Numbered from the stretch's first letter, positions 25,074 through 34,928 are shown. The stretch is DNA of 64,000 nucleotides from Sphaerisporangium krabiense (GCF_014200435.1 NZ_JACHBR010000001.1:992001-1056000), one strand, 5' to 3'. Numbers and translations are program-made. The notes: a model not told the origin generated them from the letters alone.

Positions 25074-26516
25074 ATGACGACTCACCAGATCTTGACCGGG
25101 CCCGGAAGCGAGAAACCGGCACGAGCTCCGGCCGGGGCGAGGCACCCGGTGCGGGTGGCCCTGGTCGTCGCCTTCGCGGCCCTGGTGACCACGCTCAACC
25201 AGACGCTGGTGGTCCCGGTGCTGCCCGGGCTGCCCGCCCGCTTACAGGTGACGCCGTCCGTCGCCGCCTGGCTGGTCACCGCGACGATCATCGCGGGCGC
25301 GGTGGCGCACCCGGTGCTCGGCCGGCTGGGCGACCAGTTCGGGATGCGCAGGATGATGATCGTGGCGCTCTGCGCGATGGTCCTCGGGTCCCTGCTGTGC
25401 ATGGTGAGCGACGACATCGCGGTCCTCATCGCCGGGCGGGCGCTCCAGGGGCTCTCCAGCGCGACGATCCCGCTCGGGATGAGCCTGGTGGCGGTGGTCC
25501 TGGAGCCCCGGCGCCGGGCCGCCGCCATCGCCACCGTCAGCGCGATGATGGGGGTCGGCGGCGCGCTCGGGCTGCCCGCCGCGGGGCTGGTCTCCCGGTT
25601 CTGGGGATTTCACGGCCTGTTCGCCGTCTCGGCGTCCGCGGGCGTCGTCGCGATGGCCGCCCTCCTGCTCGCGGTCCCGGCGCCGCCCCGGCGGGCGCGG
25701 GCACGGCGGGTCGACCTCGCCGGCGCGGCGCTGCTCACCTGCTCGACCGTCGGCCTGCTGGTCGGGCTCGACCGCGGCGGCGAGTGGGGCTGGACCAACG
25801 CGCTGACCATCGCCTGCTTCGCCGCGGCGCTGGTGGCCGGGTGCCTGCTGACCCTGGTGGAGCTCCGCCGCCACGATCCGCTCATCGACCTGAGGGCGGC
25901 GGTGAGCCGCTCGGCCGCCGCGATCAACGGAGGGTCCGTCCTCATTGGTTTCGCGCTGTTCGCGAACTTCCTGGGGATCGTCGGACGCCTCCAGGCCCCG
26001 GCGGCGACCGGGTACGGGCACGGCCTGTCGGTGCTGGCGACCGGCCTGTGCCTGCTGCCCGGAGGGTTGCTGGCGGCGACCGTGGCGCCGCTGTCGGCCA
26101 GGCTGAGCGCGGCCGCCGGCCCGCGGGTGACGATCGTGTCGGGCTGCGCCGTCTCCGCCGCCGGGTTCGCGGCCCAGATCCCGCTGGGGCACGGCGCGCT
26201 GTGGGGGCTGATATGCGTCGTCGCCGTCATCTCGGCGGGCAACGCGATGGTCATGGCGGCCCTGCCCGCGCTGATCCTGCGGGTCACCCCGGAGACGGAC
26301 ATCGGCGTCACGAACGGGCTCAACGCGCTGGCCCGCGCCATCGGCATGTCCGTGAGCAGCGCGGTGTTCGGCATCGTGACGACGGTCCCGGCCGGCGCGG
26401 CGTTCGTGGCGCGTGGCGCGTTCGACGCGTTCACCGTCGCCGGCGGGGTCGCGACGCTGGTCGCCCTCGCCCTTTTCCTCCTGCAGCGCTCCGGGCACGA
26501 CACCGGCCGCGCGTGA
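25074..26516 (+). CDS. MFS transporter (DHA2-like)
   Basis: A 480-residue membrane protein of the major facilitator superfamily, probably 14 helices as in drug:H+ antiporter family 2. The first helix region is VALVVAFAALVTTLNQTLVVPVL, and the loop between helices 2 and 3 holds the MFS motif GRLGDQFGMRRMMI. It may move a steroid, a breakdown product or a toxic side product; position with kshA suggests steroid linkage. ATG 25074 (MTTHQ) is used; the open frame upstream is spurious. It converges on a second MFS gene across a strong terminator. Confidence 0.88.
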   Translation: MTTHQILTGPGSEKPARAPAGARHPVRVALVVAFAALVTTLNQTLVVPVLPGLPARLQVTPSVAAWLVTATIIAGAVAHPVLGRLGDQFGMRRMMIVALCAMVLGSLLCMVSDDIAVLIAGRALQGLSSATIPLGMSLVAVVLEPRRRAAAIATVSAMMGVGGALGLPAAGLVSRFWGFHGLFAVSASAGVVAMAALLLAVPAPPRRARARRVDLAGAALLTCSTVGLLVGLDRGGEWGWTNALTIACFAAALVAGCLLTLVELRRHDPLIDLRAAVSRSAAAINGGSVLIGFALFANFLGIVGRLQAPAATGYGHGLSVLATGLCLLPGGLLAATVAPLSARLSAAAGPRVTIVSGCAVSAAGFAAQIPLGHGALWGLICVVAVISAGNAMVMAALPALILRVTPETDIGVTNGLNALARAIGMSVSSAVFGIVTTVPAGAAFVARGAFDAFTVAGGVATLVALALFLLQRSGHDTGRA

Positions 26517-26524
26517 CGAAGGGA

Positions 26525-26564
26525 GCGGCCGCTCCGCCGATCAGGAGATCGCCGGAGCGGCCGC
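26525..26564. terminator. bidirectional terminator between two MFS genes
   Basis: Two 18-base arms (26525-26542 and 26547-26564) pair at 17 of 18 positions with loop AGGA, between the convergent transporter genes. Confidence 0.85.
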
Positions 26565-26578
26565 CGGGCCCGTGAAGG

Positions 26579-28078
26579 TCAGCGCCTGCCGTCGGGGCCC
26601 GCCGCCACGGTGGCGGCGGACGGCTCGGCCAGGGAATCGGGGAGCGGGTCGATCATCGAGTCCTGCTTGCGGCCGCGCAGGACCGTCGAGGCGAGCAGCA
26701 GTCCGACGACGATCAGGATCCCCATGAACACGGCGCCCGCGTTGATGGAGGACTCGGGGTACAGGACGGTGCCGTCGGGGGTGCGGGTCGCGAACTGCCC
26801 CATGATGACGAACAGGACGACCGGCGTGGTGCTGGCGAAGCCGCTGTAGCTCACCTGCACCATCCCGGCGATGGAGCCCTGCTTGTCGGCCGGGGCTCCG
26901 GCGATGACCAGACCGGGGATCGAGCCGTAGGCCAGGCCCGTGCCGGCGCCCAGGAACAGGGCGGCGACGAGGACCGGCAGGTAGTCACCGTGGTAGAAGC
27001 CGAGGAGCAGACCGCCCACGCCCAGGAGCAGCAGGCCGGTCCGCATCATGGTCGCGCCGCCCACACGGTTGAGCAGCTTGCCGACGACGACGCCCATGAT
27101 CACCGTGGCCACCGCCTGCGGAGCGGTGACCGCCGCGAACTCCGACGCGGTCATCCCCAGGCCGTAGCCGAGCCTGGCCTCGCCCGGCGTCAAGCCGATC
27201 ATGGCGGAGAGCGAGGAGGCGATGGCGGTCGATCCGTACGCCGTGGCGGCGGTCACCGCGGCGAGCACGATCGGCCGGCGGGTGAAGATCCGCAGGTCGA
27301 CGAGGGGATCGGGGAAGTTCAGCGACCGCACGACGAACCCGGCCATGAGCGCCAGGCCGACGACGAACGCGCCGAGCGTGTTGACCGAGCCCCAGCCCCA
27401 GGTGCTGCCGAAGCTGATCCCCAGGAGCACGGTGCCGAGGCCGAAGCCCAGCATGCCGGCGCCGAGGAAGTCGACCCGCGCGGGGACGCGCAGCGGCGTC
27501 TCCTGGGTGGTCGCCAGCAGCAGCGGGGTGAGGATCGCCATCCACAGCACGTCGAAGGCGAACAGGCCGCGGAAGCCCCAGGTGTCGAGCAGCCACCCGA
27601 TGAGGAACGGCGTGCCGATGGAGAACACGCCGGTGCCGGTCATCGTGACCGCGCTGGCCAGGGGCAGGATCCGCCGCGGGTACACATCACGCATCAGGGA
27701 GTAGCTCAGGAACATGGTGGGCAGCACGGCGCCCTGCAGCAGCCGGCCCGCGATGAGGACGCCGAAGGTCGGCGCCACGGTGGAGACGACCGAGCCGACG
27801 GTGCTCACCAGCAGGCAGGCGATCATCATCCGCCGCTTGCCGTGGATGTCGGCCAGCTTCCCCACCAGCGGGCAGAGGATGGCCCCGGAGAGAATGAAGC
27901 CGGTGAGGAGCCAGCCTCCCTGGTCGGTCTTGAAGTGGGTGGTGACGGCCGGCAGCGCCGTCGTGACCAGGCTGTAGCCCAGCGCGGTCCCTTCCAGGAT
28001 CATGACCATCGTCACCGTGGAGAGGACGAGCCGTGGGGTCCACCCGCCCGCCTCCGCCCTTGTGTCTGTCGTACTCAT
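26579..28078 (-). CDS. MFS transporter (DHA2-like)
   Basis: A 499-residue major facilitator protein with about 14 helices. The motif GKLADIHGKRRMMI follows helix 2, and VMILEGTALGYSLVTTALPAV is helix 1. It is related to the transporter at 25074 but clearly distinct, so this is not a recent duplication. ATG 28078 has GGAGG 7 bases upstream. Its neighbour upstream in the same direction is an FAD-dependent dehydrogenase 240 bases away. A weak resemblance to the cluster palindrome (28149-28165) precedes it. Uptake or efflux of steroid-related compounds is an inference from location. Confidence 0.87.
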   Translation of the reverse strand: MSTTDTRAEAGGWTPRLVLSTVTMVMILEGTALGYSLVTTALPAVTTHFKTDQGGWLLTGFILSGAILCPLVGKLADIHGKRRMMIACLLVSTVGSVVSTVAPTFGVLIAGRLLQGAVLPTMFLSYSLMRDVYPRRILPLASAVTMTGTGVFSIGTPFLIGWLLDTWGFRGLFAFDVLWMAILTPLLLATTQETPLRVPARVDFLGAGMLGFGLGTVLLGISFGSTWGWGSVNTLGAFVVGLALMAGFVVRSLNFPDPLVDLRIFTRRPIVLAAVTAATAYGSTAIASSLSAMIGLTPGEARLGYGLGMTASEFAAVTAPQAVATVIMGVVVGKLLNRVGGATMMRTGLLLLGVGGLLLGFYHGDYLPVLVAALFLGAGTGLAYGSIPGLVIAGAPADKQGSIAGMVQVSYSGFASTTPVVLFVIMGQFATRTPDGTVLYPESSINAGAVFMGILIVVGLLLASTVLRGRKQDSMIDPLPDSLAEPSAATVAAGPDGRR

Positions 28079-28318
28079 CGTCTGGCCTCCAGAAGAACGT
28101 GGTGTTTCGTGGATCTCGGCGTGGCCGGGGATCCGGCTCCTCGCACGGGTCCCCGGCGGGGGGATGCGGTTCCTCCTTGGCACCGCGCGGACACCGTGGT
28201 GTCACGCACGTCTTACGGTTGGTGACGGACCGTCCCCGGCGTCGGGGAGCGGTCACCCGAGCCCGGCGCGCTCGCCGGGCCCGGGGAGATCATGGATGGA
28301 TCGCGCCGGCCGGTTCTT

Positions 28319-29776
28319 TCAGGCCGTCGCGACGGCCCGTCCGGCGCGGCGGCCGAAGAAGGTGCTGTCGCCCAGCGAGGTGCCGCTGCAGTACCCCCAG
28401 GACGGGATTCCGCTGGTCGTCCGGCCCGCGGCGAACAGCCCGGGGATCGGGTCGCCCTCGGCGTTGAGGACCTCGCCCCGCGTCGAGGTGTGCAGCCCTC
28501 CGATGGTGAAGACCCCGTACGGCGCCTCCCGCAGGTCCAGCACGCCGTACGGCGGTTCGAGCGGCCGCAGCCACTGCGCCGCCTTGTGCCACTCGGGGTC
28601 CTCGCCCCGCTCGGCGCCGGCGTTGTACACCGCGACGGTGCCGGCGAGGACGCCGGGGGCGATGCCCATCTCCTTCTCCAGCTCGCCGAGGTCGTCGGAG
28701 ACCCAGGTGGGCTGGACGACGTGCTCGGCCAGGCGCGCGGCCTCCTCGTTCGTCGTCTCGTCGTAGAGCAGGAACGCCTTGCGGTCCTGCTGGAACACCG
28801 TCGCCTGCCCCACCCGTCCGGGATAGGTGTCCTCGTTGATGAACCGGTGCCCGCGTCCGTTCAGCAGCAGGGACCGGTACAGCAGGGCGGGGTCGGCGGG
28901 AAAAGCGGCCAGCCCGGCGTCCATGTGCCGGACCGCCGCGCCGACCGCCTGGCCCATGCGGATGCCACGGCCGTCGTCGTTGTCGGTGCCGACCAGGAAG
29001 GTGCCGGTGGCCAGCCTCGGCGCGTGCTGGGACAGCATCGCCGGGTTCGCCGCGAAGCCGCCCGCCGCCAGGACGACCCCGCGCCTGGCCCGCACGAAGT
29101 AGCGCTCGCCGAAGGTGACGACCTCGGCTCCCACGACCCGCTCGCCGTCGACGACGAGCCGCTCGGCACGGGTGTTGTAGCGCACCTCGACCCCGGCGCG
29201 CTCCTGCGTCGCCGTCAGATTCTTGATCAGCATCCAGCCCGCGGACCGCTCGCCGGGCAGCTTGTCCTCCATGTGCACGATGTGGCCGCGGGGAGCGGGC
29301 GGGACCAGGCCGGCGAAGGGGTAGGCGTTCTCCCCGCCGGTGTACATCAGGCCGTACCCGGTCGGCGCCTCCCAGGACGGTTCCGTCCACAACTTGGGCA
29401 CGAACGTGACGCCGCAGCGGACGAGCCAGTCGAAGTGCTCCAGGCTGCCCTCGCAGTAGACGGCGAGCTTGTCCTCGGCGGGGTCCGGCCCGGTGGCGAG
29501 CTTGAGGAAGGCGTACATCGCGTCCACGCTGTCCTCGAAGCCGCACGCCTTCTGCACGGAGGTCCCGCCGCCGAGGTAGATCTCGCCGCCGGACATGGCC
29601 GTGGCGCCGCCCCAGCCGCCCGCGGCGTCCACGACCAGGACCTCGGCCCCGGCCGCCACGGCCTCGATCGACGCGCTCGCTCCGGCGCACCCGTTCCCGG
29701 CGACCAGCACATCGGCCTCGGCGGCCCAGTGGTGGACCCGCGACACCGGCACCGGCGCGGTACTCGCCGTGCTCAC
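28319..29776 (-). CDS. FAD-dependent oxidoreductase, fumarate reductase/KstD-like family
   Basis: A 485-residue flavoprotein of the FAD_binding_2 family. The dinucleotide-binding motif is VLVAGNGCAGASASIEA, followed by the typical GGATAMSGGEIYLGGG; the C-terminal FAD loop is GLFAAGRTTSGIPSWGYCSG. It lacks the YPGPG signature of 3-ketosteroid delta-1-dehydrogenases, so a different oxidation (for example 4(5-alpha)-dehydrogenation or another steroid ring step) is possible; its substrate is open. It starts with GTG after GAGGGGAG. It diverges from the flavoprotein-kstD-ksi operon. Confidence 0.8.
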   Translation of the reverse strand: MSTASTAPVPVSRVHHWAAEADVLVAGNGCAGASASIEAVAAGAEVLVVDAAGGWGGATAMSGGEIYLGGGTSVQKACGFEDSVDAMYAFLKLATGPDPAEDKLAVYCEGSLEHFDWLVRCGVTFVPKLWTEPSWEAPTGYGLMYTGGENAYPFAGLVPPAPRGHIVHMEDKLPGERSAGWMLIKNLTATQERAGVEVRYNTRAERLVVDGERVVGAEVVTFGERYFVRARRGVVLAAGGFAANPAMLSQHAPRLATGTFLVGTDNDDGRGIRMGQAVGAAVRHMDAGLAAFPADPALLYRSLLLNGRGHRFINEDTYPGRVGQATVFQQDRKAFLLYDETTNEEAARLAEHVVQPTWVSDDLGELEKEMGIAPGVLAGTVAVYNAGAERGEDPEWHKAAQWLRPLEPPYGVLDLREAPYGVFTIGGLHTSTRGEVLNAEGDPIPGLFAAGRTTSGIPSWGYCSGTSLGDSTFFGRRAGRAVATA

Positions 29777-29955
29777 GCGCTCCCCTCGCTTCCGGGTTCG
29801 GCGCCGCCGGTCGCGCGGGTCGGCGAATCAGTACCATCCGTGATCAATTTCGGTCTCCGTTCGGCATGGCCTCGCCCTTCACCGGTTGTGCACGGTGAGA
29901 GGCATCCTGTGCTGGCGCCGACGTTAAGAGCACAGTGGGATGAGTCACATGAGGC

Positions 29956-29972
29956 GTCCCGATGAGCGGGAC
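29956..29972. promoter_or_regulatory. cluster palindrome, left site of the flavoprotein region
   Basis: GTCCCGATGAGCGGGAC differs from the cluster consensus at a single base. It lies 180 bases upstream of the left gene and about 80 bases from the next site. Confidence 0.68.
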
Positions 29973-30051
29973 CACGCCGTGCGAAGTCCGTAACACGGGG
30001 CCTGTCCTCCGGCGACGCCGGCCGCCGGCCGCCTGCCCGGCGAACCCGCGC

Positions 30052-30068
30052 GTCCTGCTGAGCGGGAC
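30052..30068. promoter_or_regulatory. cluster palindrome, right site of the flavoprotein region
   Basis: GTCCTGCTGAGCGGGAC differs from the consensus at one base and ends 78 bases before the chosen start at 30147, the same spacing as at the MFS gene. Confidence 0.68.
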
Positions 30069-30146
30069 GACCTCAGGAGCGTCGCGAGCCCGTTGATTAC
30101 CGTCCGGTTACCCGAAAGAGCACGCTCTCCGGAGCCCGGAGGGCCG

Positions 30147-31640
30147 ATGCGGACGGAAGTGACGATGCCGTCATCCCCCCAACGATATGACCGGCAGACC
30201 GATGTGCTGGTCCTCGGCGCGGGCGCGGCGGGTCTCGCCGCCGCCATCTCCGCCCGCGAGGCCGGCGCCGAGGTCCTGATCCTGGAGAAATGCCCGCCCG
30301 AAACCGCGGGCGGCAACACCCGCGTGTCGGGCGGAAGCTGGTTCGAGAACCTCGACGCGGACCAGGCCGCGACCTATCTGCGCAGCCTGTGCGGGGACTT
30401 CCCGCTACCCGAGGCGGTCCTCAGGACCTGGGCGGAGGAGACACGGCACACCACCGGGTGGCTGCGGAGCCTCGGCGCGAACGTGGCCGTGAACGGCGCC
30501 TACACCCCGGAGTTCCCGCACCTCGACGGCGCGGACTGCTACGGCGGCTACCGCAGCGTGGACGGCAGGATGGGCGACCAGCTCCTGTACCGGTTCCTGG
30601 TCGACGCGGCGCTCGCCCACGGCGCCGAGATCCGGTACGCCACGCCCGGCCGGGAGTTGGTCCTCGACGGCGGGGCGGTGACGGGCGTGCTCGCCGAGTC
30701 CGCGGACGGGCCGCTGCGGGTGCGGGCCAGGACCGGCGTGGTGCTGGCGACCGGCGGGTTCGAGAACGACCCCGCCATGGTCCGCGACTACCTGCGGCTG
30801 GCGCCGTGCCCGGTCTGGGGCACCCCGGCGGCCACGGGTGACGGGCATCGGATGGCGCAGAAGGCCGGGGCCGACCTGTGGCACATGGGCAACATGACCG
30901 CGTTCAGCGGCATCCGCGTGCCCGGCTCGGAAACCGGGTTCTTCCTGGCGCCGCCCGCGGCGGGCCACATCTGGGTCGCGCCCGACGGGCGGCGCTTCGT
31001 CGACGAGGCCCCGGCGCTCGGCGGCCACGGCCAGCACCGGATCCGGGGCCGGGACGAGCTGCACCCGGCGCAGCCGGCGTACGTCGTCTTCGACGAGCGC
31101 ACCCGCCGCGCCGGGCCGCTGTGCCCGCCCCGCACCTACCTTCCGGTCGGCTGGAAGGTGCTCATGGAGGGGTACGACTGGAGCCCCGACAACCAGGCCG
31201 AGATCGACCGCGGCTGGATCCGGCGCGCCGAGACCGTCGAAGGGCTGGCCGCCGAGCTGGGCATCGCCCCGGAGGTCCTCGCCGAGACGGTCCGCGACTG
31301 GAACGCGGCCTGCGCCGCCGGCTACGACGCCCGGTTCGGCCGCCGTCCGGAGAGCCTCACCCCGCTGGACCAGGGCCCCTACTACGCGTTCGAGCTGGCC
31401 CCGCTGCTGGGCTGGACCAGCGGCGGGCCGCGCAGGGACGAGCGCTGCCGGGTCCTGGACCCGTTCGGCGCGGCCATCCCCGGCCTGTACGCGGCGGGGT
31501 CGGTGAGCTCCACCTACAGCTGGGCGAAGGACGGCGGGTTCCACATCGCCGACGCGCTCGCCTTCGGACGGGTCGCCGGCCGCACGGCCGCCGCTCCGTC
31601 CGCCGACCTGAACGATCTGGAGGAGATCAATGCCGGTTGA
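30147..31640 (+). CDS. FAD-dependent oxidoreductase, fumarate reductase/KstD-like family
   Basis: A 497-residue flavoprotein. The FAD-binding motif is VLVLGAGAAGLAAAISAREAG with ETAGGNTRVSGGSW after it, and the C-terminal FAD loop is GLYAAGSVSSTYSWAKDGGFHIADALAFG. Like the gene at 28319 it has no YPGPG motif, so it may act on another ring position or on a downstream CoA-ester. Two starts are possible: ATG 30147 with GGAGG 4 bases before it (used here) and ATG 30165. Its 3-prime end overlaps kstD by 11 bases, so it is the first gene of a three-gene operon ending with ksi. Confidence 0.82.
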   Translation: MRTEVTMPSSPQRYDRQTDVLVLGAGAAGLAAAISAREAGAEVLILEKCPPETAGGNTRVSGGSWFENLDADQAATYLRSLCGDFPLPEAVLRTWAEETRHTTGWLRSLGANVAVNGAYTPEFPHLDGADCYGGYRSVDGRMGDQLLYRFLVDAALAHGAEIRYATPGRELVLDGGAVTGVLAESADGPLRVRARTGVVLATGGFENDPAMVRDYLRLAPCPVWGTPAATGDGHRMAQKAGADLWHMGNMTAFSGIRVPGSETGFFLAPPAAGHIWVAPDGRRFVDEAPALGGHGQHRIRGRDELHPAQPAYVVFDERTRRAGPLCPPRTYLPVGWKVLMEGYDWSPDNQAEIDRGWIRRAETVEGLAAELGIAPEVLAETVRDWNAACAAGYDARFGRRPESLTPLDQGPYYAFELAPLLGWTSGGPRRDERCRVLDPFGAAIPGLYAAGSVSSTYSWAKDGGFHIADALAFGRVAGRTAAAPSADLNDLEEINAG

Positions 31641-33174
31641 GTGGGATGAGACGGCCGACGTCTGCGTCGTGGGCTCCGGAGGCGCCGCGCTGACGGCGGC
31701 CTACACCGCGGCGGCGAACGGGGCGCGCACCCTGGTGCTGGAGAAGACCGGGTACTTCGGCGGCACCAGCGCCTACTCGGGGTCGTGCCTGTGGCTGCCC
31801 GGCAACCACGTCCTGCGCCGGGCGGGCGTCGAGGACAGCGTGGCGCGGGGTCTTGAGTACTTCCGGGCCGTCGTCGGCGACCGCACCCCGGCGGCGCTGC
31901 AGGAGGCGTACGTGTCGACGGCGCCCGAGCTGGTGGAGTTCCTGGACCGCGACCCGGTGCTGGAGTTCGAGTTCCTGCCGTTCCCCGACTACTTCACGGC
32001 TCCGGGGCACGCCCCCGGCGGCCGGGGGATCGTCCCCAAGCCGCTGCCCGCGGCCGAGCTCGGCGACAGGCTCGGCCAGGTGCGCCCGCCGGTCTCGGTC
32101 GACCAGTACGGCGTGGCACAGGACCGGGAGACGCTGACCGGGGGTCAGGCCCTCATCGGGCGGCTGCTGCTCGCCCTGGACCGCACCGGGAACGCCACCA
32201 TGCGGACCGGGACGCGGATGCGGTCGCTGGTGGTCGAGGACGGCCGGGTCGCCGGTGTGGAGGTGGAGCACGAGGGCCGCACCCTGTTCGTCCGCGCGGA
32301 ACGCGGCGTGATCCTGGCCGCCGGCGGGTTCGAGCGCGACGCGGAGCTGCGGCGCGAGCTGCAGGGCCTGCCCGGCGCGGACTGGTCCTCGGCGGCGCCC
32401 GGTTCGAACACCGGGGACGCGCTCGCCGCGCTCCGGGCGGCCGGCGCCGCGATCGACCTCACCGACGAGTCGTGGTGGTGCCCGGCCGTGCTGTTCCCCA
32501 ACGGCCACGCCGCCTTCACCCTGGGCCTGCGTGGAGGCGTCTTCGTGAACGCCGCGGGCGAGCGCTTCGCCAACGAGTCCCTGCCGTATGACCGGATGGG
32601 CCACGAGATCCGCGCCGGTCACGCCACCGGCGTGTCGCACCTGCCGGTCTGGTGGATCTTCGACGCCCGCTTCACGAGCACCCCGGGGATCACCCAGCCC
32701 GCGCCCGATCCCGGGACGTTCCAGGCGGCCGGCCTGTGGCGCACCGCCGGCACCCTCACCGGTCTCGCCGAGCTGATCGGCGTGCCCGCCGACGTGCTCG
32801 GCAAGACCGTCACCCGGTTCAACGGGTTCGCCGCCTCCGGCGTGGACGCCGACTTCCACCGCGGCGAGGCCCCCTACGACCGGTTCTTCGCGGCCGGTGA
32901 CGGCCCGAACCCCTCCCTCGTCCCGATCGACCGGGCCCCGTTCCACGCGGTGCAGGTCGTGCTCGGCGACCTCGGCACCAAGGGCGGCGCCCGGATCGGC
33001 GTGGACGCGCAGGTGCTCGGCGAGGACGGCGCCGCGATCCCCGGCCTGTACGCCGTCGGCAACTCGGCCGCCTCGGTCGCCGGGCACGTCTACCCGGGCC
33101 CCGGCGTCCCGCTCGGCTCCGGGATGACCTTCGGGTACCGCGCCGTCAACCGGATCCTGGCGGAGACCCGATGA
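31630..33174 (+). CDS. kstD: 3-ketosteroid delta-1-dehydrogenase
   Basis: A 514-residue FAD enzyme that introduces the 1,2 double bond into ring A of 3-ketosteroids. The FAD motif is CVVGSGGAALTAAYTAAANG, followed by GGTSAYSGSCLWLPGN; the C-terminal signature VLGDLGTKGGARI and HVYPGPGVPLGSGMTFGY is characteristic of KstD, with the Tyr of YPGPG a known active-site residue. Length is normal. It overlaps the upstream flavoprotein gene and the downstream ksi start (ATGA), so translation is coupled. A second KstD is at 38779. Confidence 0.92.
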   Translation: MPVEWDETADVCVVGSGGAALTAAYTAAANGARTLVLEKTGYFGGTSAYSGSCLWLPGNHVLRRAGVEDSVARGLEYFRAVVGDRTPAALQEAYVSTAPELVEFLDRDPVLEFEFLPFPDYFTAPGHAPGGRGIVPKPLPAAELGDRLGQVRPPVSVDQYGVAQDRETLTGGQALIGRLLLALDRTGNATMRTGTRMRSLVVEDGRVAGVEVEHEGRTLFVRAERGVILAAGGFERDAELRRELQGLPGADWSSAAPGSNTGDALAALRAAGAAIDLTDESWWCPAVLFPNGHAAFTLGLRGGVFVNAAGERFANESLPYDRMGHEIRAGHATGVSHLPVWWIFDARFTSTPGITQPAPDPGTFQAAGLWRTAGTLTGLAELIGVPADVLGKTVTRFNGFAASGVDADFHRGEAPYDRFFAAGDGPNPSLVPIDRAPFHAVQVVLGDLGTKGGARIGVDAQVLGEDGAAIPGLYAVGNSAASVAGHVYPGPGVPLGSGMTFGYRAVNRILAETR

Positions 33175-33542
33175 GCACCGAGAAGATCACCGGCGCCGTC
33201 GTCCGTTACCTGGACGCCGTGGCGAACGGAACCGCGGACGACATCGCGGCGTGCTACGCGCCGGACGGGACGCTGGAGGACCCGGTGGGCAGCGAGCCCC
33301 GCCGGGGCCACGCCGCGATCCGCGAGTTCTACGCGGGACTGGCGGGCGCACGGCGGCGCACCGAGCTGCTGGCCATCCGGGTCGCCGGCGACAGCGCCGC
33401 CTTCCACTTCCATGTGCGGACCGAGCTGGCGGACCAGACGTTCGAGGTCGAGCCGATCGACGTGATGACCTTCGACGAGGAGCAGCGGATCACCAGCATG
33501 CGGGCGTTCTGGAGCCCCGGCGACATGCGGGTGGCGCGGTGA
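33171..33542 (+). CDS. ksi: steroid delta-isomerase (ketosteroid isomerase)
   Basis: A 123-residue protein of the NTF2-like fold that moves the double bond of 3-oxo-delta-5-steroids to the conjugated delta-4 position. The catalytic set of classical KSI is present at the right places: Tyr13 in VVRYLDAV, Asp37 in LEDPVGSEP (the proton-shuttling base) and Asp97 in VEPIDVMTF (oxyanion hole). Among the many NTF2-like proteins this makes true isomerase activity likely. It prepares the substrate for the KstD encoded just before it, with which it shares an ATGA overlap. Confidence 0.92.
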   Translation: MSTEKITGAVVRYLDAVANGTADDIAACYAPDGTLEDPVGSEPRRGHAAIREFYAGLAGARRRTELLAIRVAGDSAAFHFHVRTELADQTFEVEPIDVMTFDEEQRITSMRAFWSPGDMRVAR

Positions 33543-33578
33543 CCGCCCGGCGGCGGTGAGGCGGGCTCGTCCCGCGAA

Positions 33579-33608
33579 GAAGCCCGGCACGTCCGCGAGC
33601 CGGGCTTC
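33579..33608. terminator. hairpin terminator between ksi and hsaA copy 2
   Basis: A 10-bp stem GAAGCCCGGC / GCCGGGCTTC with a 10-nt loop lies between convergent operons; a second GCCGGGCTTC arm at 33621-33630 can form an alternative pairing. Confidence 0.75.
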
Positions 33609-33707
33609 GGCTCGCCGCGCGCCGGGCTTCTCCGTCGCCGTGGAGAGGGCGGTCAGGTCGTCGCGGGGCGGGTTCCCGGCCGTCCGGGGTGGACGGCGGA
33701 CCTGCCG

Positions 33708-34928
33708 TCAGACCAGTTGGTCCTCCACGGTGAGGCCGAACTCGCCCTTGCCGTACATGACCAGGGCGCGTTCGACGTCGTTGGCGACGTGCACGCTGCC
33801 CGCGTGCGCGTCCCGCCAGGCCCGCTCGATGGGGTTGCCGCGGGCGAGCGAGTTGCCCCCGGCGGTCTTGAAGAGGATGTCGACCGCCTCCAGCGCCCGC
33901 TCGGTGGCGCGGACCTGGTCCCTGCGGACGCGCAGCCGCAGCTCCATCGGGATCCGCTCCCCCCGGGCGGCGTGCCGGTACACCTCGCGCAGGTTGTGGT
34001 CGGTCTGCAGCACCGCGGCGTCGATCTCCGAGGCGGCCCTGGCCACCGCGACCTGGGCGAACGCGTCCTCGGCGAACCGGCCGCCGCCCAGGCTGAGACG
34101 CACCCGGTCGCGCATGGCGGTGACGTAGGCCCGGTAACACCCGGCCGCGACGCCGACGACGGGAGCGGTGACCGCGTTGGTGAAGACGCTGCCGAACGGC
34201 ATCCGGTAGAGCGGGCCGGTGTTCACCTTCTGCCCGGGGCCGCGCAGCCGCGCCTGCTCGTGGCCGCGCAGGACCCGGTGCCCGGGCACGAACGCCCGCT
34301 CGACGATGATGTCGTTGCTGGCGGTGCCGCGCAGCCCGACCACGTCCCACACGTCCTCGATGGCGTAGTCCGCGCGGGGGACGAGCGCGGTCATGAAGTC
34401 CACCGGCCTGCCGTGGCTCTCCACCACCAGGCCGCCGACCAGCGCCCACGACGCGTACTCGCAGCCGGAGGAGAAGCGCCACCGGCCGGAGAGCTCGTAC
34501 CCGCCCTCCACCGGGACGAGCCGCCCGACGGGGGCGTAGGAGGAGGACACGAGCGCGTCCTGATCCGGGCCCCACACCTCCTCCTGCGCGGCCGGGTGGA
34601 ACAGGCCGAGCTGCCACGGGTGGACGCCGAGCACGGAGACCACCCAGCCCGTGGAGCCGCAGGCCGCGGAGATCTCCCGGACGACCCGGAAGAAGTCGGC
34701 GGGCTCGCGCTCGGCGCCGCCGTGCCTTCTGGGCTGAAGCATCCGGAAGACCCCGGTGCCGAGCAGTTCCCGGATCGACTCCCGCGGCACCCGCCGGTTC
34801 TCGTCCGCAGACGCGGCACGCGCCGCGATGCCCGGCAGCAGCGCGCGGACCGCCGCCAGGACGTCGTCGCCCTCCGGCGGGACGCGTCCCCCACGACGGT
34901 CCCGCACGTGTGCCGCGCCCGCGCTCAT
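33708..34928 (-). CDS. hsaA: HsaA-like flavin-dependent monooxygenase, copy 2
   Basis: A 406-residue paralogue of the HsaA at 21215, with the same landmarks: [50 protein letters not shown] and [20 protein letters not shown]. The two are clearly divergent, so they are old copies and may differ in substrate. It is the last gene of the hsaD-kstD-kshB-hsaE-hsaG-hsaF-hsaA operon; ATG 34928 overlaps the hsaF stop (ATGA). The open frame continues far upstream, antisense-like, and is ignored. Confidence 0.9.
   Translation of the reverse strand: MSAGAAHVRDRRGGRVPPEGDDVLAAVRALLPGIAARAASADENRRVPRESIRELLGTGVFRMLQPRRHGGAEREPADFFRVVREISAACGSTGWVVSVLGVHPWQLGLFHPAAQEEVWGPDQDALVSSSYAPVGRLVPVEGGYELSGRWRFSSGCEYASWALVGGLVVESHGRPVDFMTALVPRADYAIEDVWDVVGLRGTASNDIIVERAFVPGHRVLRGHEQARLRGPGQKVNTGPLYRMPFGSVFTNAVTAPVVGVAAGCYRAYVTAMRDRVRLSLGGGRFAEDAFAQVAVARAASEIDAAVLQTDHNLREVYRHAARGERIPMELRLRVRRDQVRATERALEAVDILFKTAGGNSLARGNPIERAWRDAHAGSVHVANDVERALVMYGKGEFGLTVEDQLV

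Larger units (their letters stand above)
29777..30146. other. divergent promoter region of two flavoprotein genes
   Basis: These 370 bases hold no gene. The two palindromes listed next lie in it; the one nearer the right-hand gene is at the spacing seen elsewhere in the cluster. The section 29,820-29,940 is less GC-rich. Confidence 0.5.

Noticed and set aside
28149-28165. GTCCCCGGCGGGGGGAT upstream of the second MFS gene
   Set aside because: Only the outer bases match the cluster palindrome; similar GC-rich stretches arise by chance here.
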